DNA of 64,000 bases, from positions 186,001-250,000 of the forward strand of contig CALRQT020000002.1 in the NCBI GenBank assembly GCA_943370385.1, in the 5' to 3' direction. The notes under the pieces are model-generated. The model saw only the letters and a list, made by a program, of their open reading frames with translations. It was not told the DNA's origin and ran no database searches. The translations under genes were made by a program, and so were the position numbers. This document shows positions 51,401 through 63,400 of the stretch, one piece after another; within the stretch, counting starts at the first letter, position 1, and every line of letters begins with the position of its first letter. The DNA is from BAIKAL-G1 sp943370385. GTDB taxonomy: Bacteria > Cyanobacteriota > Cyanobacteriia > PCC-6307 > Cyanobiaceae.

Positions 51401-54400
51401 TGTGGCCCAGTTTTTAAATGTTTGCTCAGAATGCGTCATCTGTGGACTAGTAATCGTCTGTGTTCCGGTGCCTATCGCATTGCCATCTGAATACAACCAT
51501 GGCGCCGTTTCCGATGACTGGGAGCCATCGACATAGAAACTTTGATAGGCTGCTTTTTGACGTGCAACCGCATCTGCTGCATCCTTTTGAGTTTGATCAT
51601 TTGTTAACCTTGCCAGGCTAGAAAGACCCGTGAAGGTTTGGCTCAAACCCGTAGCACTGCTCGTTACCAGATTTTGCAATGCCAATGATTTGGCCTTGGC
51701 ATCATCATAGTTAGCCGCTCCACTGGATGCCACATAGGCAATGGGAGCACTGGTGGTCGTGATGGTGCCAACATTAATGGTTGAGGCACCAGCCGATTGG
51801 ATATTACTAAGGGATGCCGTACTCTTGATGTAATCAAGGTTTGTGCTGGTGCTTGTTGGCGCATAGAGGTTGGGGTTTTGGTTGGCATCAGTATTGGAGT
51901 TCCCTGGGATCTCTGGTGCATTGCCCTTATGCCAGCCAAAGGCCGTTGTAGAGCCAGAACCAGGGTAGGCGGTGGTGTCAAATGTAGTGTTCGATACCCA
52001 GTCGGGGCTGCGGGTAACAGCGGCAGTACTTGTTACAGATACATTATCAATTCCATAGGACTCGTCATTGTTTCCCCCGTCGAGTGTGCTCCCAAACCCG
52101 AGCTTCAGGTTTGAGACACCGGTTGGAACTGTAATTACAACTCGGAAGCGCTGCTGCGTATAAGCAAAATGATTAACTCTGCTGCCTTGGGCATAATTAT
52201 CGATAGGATTAATCGTCCAGTTATAACCATTAGTGCTTCCAGTGCGAGTAGTTGTAACATTATCGTGCCACACGAAATTACTGCTAAGTATTTGTGTGTC
52301 GTTGGCGAAGACGTTGAAATTCTCTTGATCCCATGTATCAAAGCGATAGAAATCAAAGCTGATTATGCCACCAGTGGCAGGAAGACTGTAATTTTTCCAG
52401 ACATCTTGGCCAGCCACCTTGGCTCCATTCGCGAAGGGGCCCATGTAGGAGCCAAAGGTTGAGTCCGTTGCAGTTGAGGCGACACCGGTTGCCGTTGACC
52501 AGCCGGAAACCGAGTCAAAGTTATCAACAACAACATCATTATTTTGAGACCAGCTCTTTAAGGTATAGCTCCGCTGGCCATTGCTGTCATAGCCAACCCG
52601 CCATTCGCTGCCGCTGGCAGTTCCACCCAAAGGCTCGTTGTCACTAACTTCTGCTGTGATCGTTTGGGCAACAGCATTCGGGTCGTTGGGATTGCTGATC
52701 GTCTGCGTTAACGTTGTAGATTTCAGTGCAGACTTTGTCTGGGTGTAAAGCACCTTGGCACTATCGACGGAGCTGCCTACGATTTCACTGCTAGTCGTGG
52801 ACCCCCTAGATGTAGCGCTAAGCAACTGGCTGCCATTCACAACGGAGAGGGCGTCGATGCCGTAGGACTCATCATCCGCAGTCTGATTGAGACTGCTGCC
52901 AAAGCCGAGCTTGAGGGTGGTCACACCACTTGGAACATCAATCGTGATGTGGAAGCTCTGCTGGGTCCAATAAGGATGGCTAGATCGTCCCCCTTGTCCA
53001 TTATTGGTGATCGGGGTAATCGTCCAACTATAGCCGTTAGTGTTGCCGGAGCGAGCAGAGGCAACATTGTCGTGCCAATTAAACATGCTACTTAGGATTT
53101 GGGCGTCATTGGCGTAGACATTAAAGCTTTCACCATCCCAGCTGTCTAGGCGATGGAAGTCAAAGCTCACCGTGCCGCCACTTCCATCAAGCGTAAAGGT
53201 TTTCCAGGCATCTTGGCCGTTAACCTTCGGGCCATTGCCAAAACCTCCCAAGAACTGGGACAATCTTGAACTGTTAGTCAACGTCGGACTACCAGAAGCA
53301 AAGCTCCAGCCTTCAGTAGCCGTAGTAGCTGAACCTTCAAAGGTTTCATTGCTCACTACCTTGGCGATTGCATCCGTGGTGCCATAAATCGCCATTCCGG
53401 CCAGATCCCCACTACTTGGCATCAGAATCTTGTTGGAGCCGCCGCTCCAAGGGTTGGCGACGGACGCAGAGGTCGTTACCCCATTACTGAGCGTATTTGA
53501 TTTAATATTGGTCAAGTTTGTGGCATAAAGAGGCTTGTAGCCAAGATGGTCAAGAACGTCTTGGCGCTGTTGATTGGTGTAATTTTCCCAGGTATCATTA
53601 CTCGTGGGTGCCCCGTTTGTCCAATGGATCTGGCTAGTGGTGAAGTCAGATCCGGCCACTAGGTACTCACGAATTTCACCAGTAGCAGGCCGGTAATAGG
53701 CATCTTGGTTTAAGGAGAGATCATAGGTGTACCAATCACTGCCAACCTGGACCGGAACCGTGCCATTCGCAAAGGTTTCCGTCGTAGTCGTGCTTACATT
53801 CTGATTCACGGTATTGAGGCCAACTAGTGCATCCCCCGTCCCACTGGCTTGGGTGAGGTCAACAACTACAGCATTTCGCTTCAGTTGGAAGCGGTAATCG
53901 TCAAGCTTAACAACAGTGTAGGCAACTGCCTCAGCGGCCACTGTTGTGTTGGTATTGGTTAGGCCAGCGCGACCAACACTGCCATTGCTGGCTCCATTTT
54001 GGTAATAGAGGATGTCGTCTGTGTTGAGGCCATGGGGCACGCCATTGCCATCCACACCTACATAGGTCAACACATCACTGGAGGGATCGATCTGCAGTTT
54101 TACATCTCCGGAGAAGCTAAACCGCTGAACTGCAGTGGTTGTGCCTACCACTACGCTTTGATTGGCGATGATCGGTGTGAAGGTCGGAATCTGGATCAAC
54201 TCCCAGCCGGGGCGGGTGCCGTCTGCGTCAAGATTAAAACTGGCCGCATTGAGGATTAGGTCGCCACCGGCTTCAATGCTGCCGGCCCTGCTGACGCTGA
54301 GGCCGCCCGTGAGGTTGAGGGTGAGGTTGCCTGGCGTGGTGAGTTCACCCGTGATCGCCGCAGAACTCAGCGATAGGGTGGTCATGGAGCTATTAGCGCT

Positions 54401-57400
54401 TGGAGTTAAGTCGAGGAATCCGTTGAGGGACAGGCTATTGGGATTGGTGAGGTTGAGGTTGGTGGTGGTAAGAATGGCGCGGCGCAGATCGCTGCGGGTG
54501 CGGCCAATTTGGAGGTGCTGACTTGTGGGGATTGTCAAGTTGCTGGTGCCTGTATAGACCCAGGCCTCCTTCACCAAGCTGATATTCCCAGTGCTGCTGC
54601 TTGCCGATAGGGTTTGGCTTTGAAGATTGCCACTCAGCTCGATACTTTTCGCTGTCAGAGTGACCGCGCTATTGCCAAGCACTAATTCAGGGGTAAAGGT
54701 GCATAGGGGCCCTGTTGTCAGCGATGCGGCTTTGCTGAGTAACATCGGAATACCATTAATGCCATTGCGGGCGTCTATTTCGCTCGCAGCTAACCTAAAG
54801 GTATGGGCACTTGTTTGGATCACGTAGTAGAGACCACCATCCTGTAAGGGGAGTAAGGCTCCAGATTGTTTGCCGTAATAGCGAACAGCAGTTCCTGTGC
54901 TTAGGCCATGGTTAATTATGGTAAATTGATTTTCATTTTCACCAAAGTTTGTGACTGTTGCTGAAAGGGGCCTCGTGGATGCCGTGGCGCTTGGATAGAG
55001 GGAGCCATTCAAGTTTATGCTGCCATTGTTGGCCTGGGCGGTGAAGCTGGAGGTACGAATCGCACCACCGCTGTAGGGGTTGTTGGCGACATCCGCAAAG
55101 ATGGGTCGCTCTGAATCCGCAAGGATGCTACCGGCTTGATTAACAAAACTGCCATTGGCATTGACCCGATAGCCAAGCTTGTCAATCAGAACCCCTGTGC
55201 TGGTGGTGAACAGTTCAGCGGCTGTGGTGAGATTGCCCGAAGTTGCAACCATCGTTACAGCGGCTGTCGATGTAATCGCAGCAGTTGATTGTAGATTACG
55301 GCCTGCTGTGAGTTTGATCGTGCCAGTAAGATTGCTACTGCCAAGAGCTGTCGCTTGAATGAGATCGCTCGTGGCACCCATGCTAGTGAAGCTTTGGTTG
55401 CCCTTAAGCCCAATAAGATTGGCACTGGCATCCAGATTAAGACTGCCATTAGTCGCTGAGATGGACGTATTTGCCGTTGAATCCGTGTTCAGGCTGCCCT
55501 TAATGGTTACCGTTTTGCCAGTGATCGCAAAGGCCGTTTGGTTGGAGCTCGTGCTGGCCTTAAGGATGGCCCCGCTACCGATGGTGATGGTGGCATTGCT
55601 CTTAAGAGTGAGGCTCGGCGCCAGCACCTGCAGCGCCTGGTTGCCCTGGCCGATGGTGAGATTGCCATGGGCCTCCAGGCTGAGGTTGGCTCTACTGCTG
55701 TAGGTAGGCATCAAGCTTGTCGGATTGCTGCCTGCGAGGGTGAGGGAACCGGCGGTTGAGCGGTAGGTCAGAGATTGCAGGTTCTTAGCAGCCGTAGTAT
55801 CAGCAAGCGAACCGAGGCTGAGATCGCCACTCTGACTAATCACAAGCGATTTCGTGCGACCCAATAGGTTGAGATTGCCGAGCAGGTTTGTAACATTACC
55901 AGCAGTACCACCATTGGGGGTAAGGCTCACAATTGGCGCATCAATCGATGCATTGAGATTCAAGGTGGCATTTGCCGTAGGGTTAAGGATCAAGCTCAGG
56001 CTGCTATTTGCATCACTGTTGCTGCTGCGCAGTCCGCCATCCCATTGCAGGTTGGACAGGTTGCTGGTTGCCGACCCAATCGTGAGGTTGGTGGAAACCG
56101 CACGGCTGAGAATCGTGGCCGGTGCTACGGCATTAACTGTGCCAGCCTGCAGCGAGAAGTCACCCAGTTGTCCCAATCCCACAGAATTTGTGGTGTTTAA
56201 TGCCAGGGCTAGGCTGGAGTTGAGTCGGTAGGAGCCTGATTGGGGCCGTAGACCAATCCTTACGTTGCTACCACGCAGATCCACAATGGGTATTTCGCCG
56301 TTAGTTTCCACCAGGCCTGCGGCTATGGCAGCCGTTTTGATGGCACTATTGATTGCAGTAATCAGGGCTGGCAGGGATGCGAATTGTTGAGCCGCAAGCG
56401 AGGCGGTGAAGGTTTTGGTCTCAAGTCCGGTTGCTGTGCCAGAAGCCAACCGCGTCACCGACAGGTTGAAACTGAGGGCGCTTTCAAGTTTGCCGTTGAG
56501 GAAGTTCTGGGGAAGGGGGCTGATCGACTCCATCGCCAGACCAGCCTGATCTCCAGGAATGGAAACATTGGCGGCATTGAGGGTGAGTGAGCTGGTGATG
56601 GTGCTGCCATTGGCATTGCCGAGCTGGATCTGGGCTAAAGGCGACAGGCGGATGCTGGAATTGGTAGCGCTATTTGCTGTGATCGTGAGTGAATCCCGGG
56701 CGATTAAATCATGGAGGAGCCGAGGCGATTGAGGCGTGGTGATCACGATATTTGGGGCGGCGATCCAGGCACCTGCCACCACCACATCCGATTGGGTGGT
56801 GCCGTTCCAGGAGGTCATGCCGCCCAACACCAATGCATCGGCAGCATCGCGGCTAACGCTCAACCGTAGGCTGGCTGATGAGGCGGAATCAAGCAGTAAG
56901 TTGGATTCCTGCAGGCTGGAACCGCGCAGGCTGAGATTGCTTGAAGTTCCAATCGTTTCGTTATGAGGCTTGAGATTTGATAGGAGCGTGTTAACTGTGC
57001 CACCGGCTACAAGGAGGCCCGCTGAGTAAAGACCCTGACCTGTAGCAGTGCCGGTGGAGCTGAGCGAAAGGTTACTGCGGCTGATGACGCCACCCGAAGC
57101 CGTAATCGTTAGGTTGGGGGCAAGGATTGTGGCGTCTCCGTTCACCGCCGTGGCACCGGCAAGCACCAGATTACCGGTGCTGGTCAGGCTGAAATGATGG
57201 ATTCCGGCCAGCCAATTTGGTCCCGTTTCGGTGGAATTGGCACCTGCCAGAATGGTTCCATAGAGTCTCGCGTCGGAATTGGAGGACAGGGTAAGGCTGC
57301 CATTACCTCCTGATGTCTTGATTGTAGAGGATATAGTGGTCCATAGCTTTATAACTGTATTATTTGCCGTTGTGGTACTCAGGTTGAGACTATTTGATGA

Positions 57401-60400
57401 TTGGAGATTGCCAAGCACAAATAGGTTTTCTGATGAAATTAGCGATAGATTGCCCGAGGTGGTGGTGATGCTACCCAGTATTGCAAGATTCTTGTTTGTG
57501 TTCAAGGAAAAGCCGTTGCTGCTTCTGGCGGTAATTGTTCCACCCAATTTGATATTGGTGCGATACTCGCCATTATTTGCATTGCCATCAAGGAACCCTG
57601 CATTCACTCCGGTTGCTGTCAGTTCAGTTTTCTGATTGCTGCTTAGGTGGTCCCCAACATTAAGAGTGTTCCCTCCTTTAGCATTCAGGTTGAGCGTGCC
57701 ACTGGCGTCAATCAAACCTTCCATCACTAGGAAGCCAGCAGTGACATTGGCATTGTCACTGCTATTGAGAATCAGATTGGAACCACTCTCAGCCGATACG
57801 GTTCCTGTCGATATGTTTGCTGATATCGCAAGGTTGCCGCTGCCACTGGTGATGATGGAGGCGCCACTTTTGATGCTAAGACTATTGGCTGAGGTAAGAG
57901 TTAGGTTGCTAGATTCCGATTCAATCTTGCCATAGATGGTTAAATCACCATTGCTTGTGGAGACGTTGGAGGATCCCGTTGTGTACAATCCGGCTAAATT
58001 CTTATTTCCAGTTGAGTCGCTGGCAGTGTCGATGGTCAAGTTGGAATCATTTGTGAGGTGAACTCCACCGTTTCCAACCCTGCCGGCAAGGGTGTTGACT
58101 TTCGTTCTGAAAAGGCTTGTGCTGCTTCCTAGCCCAGTCAGTCCATCGAACACCAAGCTGCTCGACTGAATGCTTATATTGCTACCGGAGCCTTGGCTAA
58201 AGCCAGCACCACTGAGCCAGACCGTTTGATTGGCTGCATTCAAGCTTTGTAGGACCACTGGCGTGGTCCCCCTGGACCCAAAGGCCATGGTGCCATTGGC
58301 ACCCCCCGTGCTTGTGGCAGTCAGCCTGGTGGGGTTTGCTGCCGCACCGCCGCCAATCGTAAGCGGAGAAACGGCTGTACCGAAACTCGTTGCGGTGAGA
58401 GTGAGGTTAGGCGCCTGTAGATTGATGCTTGCCTGGCCAATGGCACTGGCCGAGCGCCCTCCATCAAGCAGGGCACCGCCGCTGGTGATTGTTAAATGAT
58501 TGGCGGCCACTACCGAGCCGAGCGAGAGATTAGCGCTGCTGCTCAGATAGGCGGAGCCATTGTCAGCGCTGGCATAGAGGCTGGAGATGCCAGTGGTTGA
58601 AATTTTTACGGCTTGGCTACTGCTACCAATCGATCCAGAAACGCTCCGCAATTCAATCGGACCCAAGCTATTGCTAACACCGTTGCCAGCGGCCAGCTGG
58701 GAGAGGGACCCACCAGCTTGCAAGCTAACCGTGCCATTGCCTGACACAGACTGGATCGATAAATTGCCAGCGGTGGAAATCCGTATGTCCTGGTTGGCGT
58801 TGGTGGTCAAGGAACCACCGAGGTTTACCGACAACGCTGTTTGGGGGCGAAGCGTCACTCCGATTAATTCGCTGATATCCGTGACCAACATGCCCGATGT
58901 GATGGTACTGGGAAGGCTGGTTGCTGTCACAGAGGCATGGGCCGTTCCTATCGTTAGGGCAGTCCAAAGGTTGCTATTGCTGTAATCCTCGGATAGCAAA
59001 TCACATGTTTTAGCGCTGCCAATGAATGTGTAATAGCCATTGAAGCGGCCATTTCTCACCAGAACTACCTGGCCTGCCTGCAGTGATTGATTCAAGACGA
59101 CACCCGTCGAACTGCTCGCTACGGCTGTGTAGTCTGGGGTGTAGGCAACAAATTGGTTTGGATTGCTTAAGGCAAGAGTTGAAGTTGAACTTGTAGTCTC
59201 CAACGGAGTGTTGCCAACATATTTGTACACCTTGTAGCTACGAGACACCACATCGCCCGTCGAGGCAGCGCTTAGCAGGGCGGCATTGCTTGTCGATACT
59301 TGTTCGTAGTCGCCGTTGGGGATCTCGATTTGAATCAAGTTAGCACTGGTACGTCCAATTGCCCCTTGGCTAACAGTTAGGCTAAGATTTCCACCTATGT
59401 TTATGGCGTTTGTGCTGCTGGCCGGTGACCCATCCGTGCTTCCTGTGCCCAACCCTAGGGTTGCGGCTTGAACGGGGAACAGACTGGCATAGAGGTTTGC
59501 AGCTAGGGGGTGGTAGTAGGCATTCATTGCCATCACCCGCTGGTCTATATAGCTAGCCTGCTGTTCAGCTGAGCGTTGATAGATAAACGTAGAATTATAA
59601 CTTGTATTTCCATTCTGTTGATGAATTGCATTTAACTGAACCTCATAGGCCGCAATCGCTTGTCCGCTAAAGCCCTTGTTGATTAGCGTGTTTTTCTCTG
59701 CAGTCGTGAAGGCAAATGATGCTTGCTGCTGATACCTGTTGGCTGCGGTATTAGCTAGTCGATAGTTGTCGTTCGTTAGGTTGTACCTGGCCAGCAAGGT
59801 TGATGCCGCTAGAGAACCTCCAGTTGTTAGTACATTGGATGCACGAAGAAAGTCCCAGTTCCCGTCCATGATCCATTCTGTCAACTGATTGCTAGGGGCG
59901 TATAGGTATAAGCACTTGTTGATTCCGTCAATCGTTGCGGCCGACAGGATCCTCCAGCTAGGATGGGTATTGTCAAAGGGCGCTCTGGCATAATTGAGCT
60001 GCTTAGTGATGCCATTAGTTGTAACTGAATAGATGGAGGAATTATTGGCCTTTTCTAGGCTAACCGAACCTACAGTCGAAACAATCACTTTCGAATATGT
60101 GGTCCAATAGTTTCTATAATTAGCTTGATCCTGGGCTGCTATTTCAGATACCGCAGCTGCTCTTGCGGCTTCTCCAGTAATTTTAAACATGTTGTCTTGC
60201 TTTTGTAGTTCAGTCATATCTGTAAGACCGCCAGGCGCTCCGGTGGCATCAAGAAGATCACCACTGACCACATTGAGGTTGAGTGATCCACCCAAGCTGA
60301 TGGCACTTGTGCTGCTCCAGCTTGTTGGCAAGACCAATTGCAAAGAACCCTCGGTTTCCTTTAGGTAGGCGTTGGCTCCACTGCCTTTGAGTTCTAAGGC

Positions 60401-63400
60401 AAGTCCACTGGTGCTGGTCAGGCCATTGGCACTGGTGTTGAGTCGCAGGGCATTGGCCGCCGTACCCACATGACCCGAGCCGACGTTCATCTCCAGGCGA
60501 ACAGCCTTGAACAAAGCAGCCGCCGCCGTCGGTCCAGTTGTCGTCTGGTTGCTGAGATTGAGGCCACCGGCCAATGTCAAGGTAAGGGTATTACCGGCTG
60601 AGAGGGCAAGACCAGTGGCGGAATCGCCCAATGGTTTTAGGTTGGCACTAAAGCCGCCGTTACTAAAGGTCGCGATGGTGAGATTGCCACCTGCAGCGGC
60701 CTGCAGCTGAATATCTGTCGTGGAGTTCGAAGCGCCACCAACTTGAAGATCAATATTGCCGCCAGCACTTAAGTTGATCGGAACTGTGTTATTGCTGACG
60801 AACAACGGTTTGATCGTAATATCTTTACCATTGCCAGCTGCTATCGTCACATTGGAAACATTGTTAACACCCTTGAGCATCGACACATTGCCTTGGCTCG
60901 TAATTGACAGCGATCCAGCGGCTTGACCGGCATTTATTGCAGGGGATATAAAGCCAACAGTGATGGGGTTGTCAGCCTTCAATTGACTTGTGTAATAATC
61001 CTTGACACCTTGGTTCACTATTTGTTCCGTATGATAAGTCTTCTTGCGCAGGAAGCCCCCCCCCGTTGTCCAATGGCGAGTTGTTGTCAGGGGTACATTA
61101 TTTGTTGCCTGCATGTAATCTAGCTGGTAGGCCGCATTTGCTGTACTAAAGCTTGCTGGCGCTACAGCTTGTATGGCTTGCCCTTGTAGGAGGGGTTTGG
61201 AGTCTATGTATTGAGTATTAATTGAATCCCAAGCATTAGAATTGGTAGGGATGTCATAGAAGAGATTAAAGGATGAGTTCGACTTGTATTTTGTAGTTGT
61301 TGTGGTTGCTGCTTGACCTTCTGTCCATACATAGGTAAGGCCAGCCGCGGGGGTATAGGTGGTGCTTCTTATTGTCGCTACGTCGTTTCCAGCAATGGTC
61401 CCGGCTGTGTATGTGGTGCTTTGATCCAACCAACTTTTGCTGCCAGGAACCAGAGAGAGGGTTGACAATGATGTTGTGATGCTATTGTTTGCCCGGTTTA
61501 ATTCATAGACATTCTTGCTAACATTTGCTTGCACGAAAGTAGAGGCACGTTTCGAGTCCCATGAACCGATGGCAACAGTCGGATTGCTTGTTGTCGTGGT
61601 ATCAGTCCATGTTGTCGTTGATGTTGTTTTTGTATAGGTACGGCGAAATAGGGTTCCGGTTGATGCCACGGTTGTTTGAACTCTCGTGTAATCTATCTTT
61701 TCAATGTTCGACCCTTCTGGTGATATGCTATATGTGGTTATTGAAGTGGTATTGTCATAAGGAGGTTGGTAGCTATTAACGGTCGAGTTCAAAGTGCGTG
61801 TTGACATTGGTGACGTTGTTTTGGTAACAACGTTGGGTACTCCCGATCGGTGCTTAAGTTGTATTTGGTTGCTATTTCCTGTTCGGTGCACATAATAAAT
61901 AGTGTTGTTTGTCAACCCGCTGAATGGCGATGTGTCAACGGCTTGCCCCGAGGCGTCAATACTCTTGTTGTATTGGTACAGGATGGGTGAATCTTCAGCC
62001 AAATTGACAGCCGTTGCAAACGTAATTGTATTTCCTGTTACACTTGTTGCCACTAGTGGGATTCTAGGCGTATCAATGATTGTAATTTTTCCATTAGTTG
62101 GCGAAAGGTCAATTGCGCCTGTCACTAGGTTCCAAGAACTGTTATTAGTGAGTGTAAGAGTTGGTTGGCCATTGAAGGCCAATACCTTGCCAGCACCTGT
62201 GCTCATGATTTGGCCCGTGAGGTTGATATTACCACCCTTGCTCTTGATGTCATAGAGGTTAATCGTGCGGCTGCCCACATCCACATAGCCGGCCAGGCCC
62301 ACCGCCTTGCCTTCCACAGCCGCAAAACTGATGCCATTGATGCCATTGCCATTGCTATCCAACAGGGAGGTTGAGAAGCTGGGATTGAAACTTGCATCCA
62401 CAGTCATGCTCAGTGTTGGGGTACCACTTTGTATCAGTCCATCAATATTAAGATAAAGGGCCGAAATTGATATGTCTCCCCGTGAGAAGATTGTGCCTGC
62501 ATTGCTTGTCGCTGCATTATTGATCACCGATTGGTTTGCAGTAACGCTCGTCATCGAGCCTTTGTAGGATCCATCCGAATTGGTTGCTGCATTAAAGGCC
62601 TGGGCACGATAGCTGTCGTAATTGAGATACTGGCGGGGATCGCCACCACTATGGAACCAACTATCTGAATTCAAGGTGAAAGTGCCAGCCGAACTAATCG
62701 ACAGGCTGCTGCCCCTGACTTCCCCGGAGACGATCACGCTGTCCGTCGCATTATTAATCGCGATGGTGCCGATCTCGTTGACGACAGAACCCAGTAGATA
62801 GATGTCAGCTGGTGGCTGGTTGACAGGAAAGGCGGTGGGTAATGGGATATCCTTACGAACATTTTGGCTTACGGTAATCGTTCCAGTCGGCTGGTTTGTA
62901 TTCCCTCCAGTGCTGCCGCCTTGGCGGTTGAAGTAGACTGAACCTGGGCTGAACACGGTGTATTCGCCATCAATAATATCTACTACTTTGGAATCGTCAA
63001 TAACCATGTCTTCGCCAACAAGGATTGCAGGGGCGGAATTGATGACAGAGATGGAGCTGTCGCTATAGGCCTTGATATTGGATGGAATGTTGGCAGGAGC
63101 TGAATTCGTTTGCAGACCATTAATATTGATCGTACCACCAATCGCATCGAGAAACACCGAACCTGCTGCTGCATACAGGTCAGGCAGATGGATCGCTAGG
63201 CCGTCGAGCCTGCCTTGGATTGTGCCAGTGTTCGCATCAAGCAGTCCAAGCTGGTCCGCCTGTCGCCGCAGGGCCTCCTGTTGAGATAAATAGAGCGCCT
63301 TGTTAGAAGGAGAGCTGTCGTTTGCTGCAATTAAATCCCTCAGGCGTTTGTCTTGCTCAAAGAGTTCACTGCCCAGCTCCATCGTATCGAGATAGGGGCG

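Noticed and set aside
57279..57935. Leu/Val-rich plus-strand frames opposite the giant gene that resemble membrane proteins
   Set aside because: They are the reverse complement of repetitive Asn/Ser/Gly-rich coding sequence, and such repeats give Leu/Val-rich antisense frames by composition alone.
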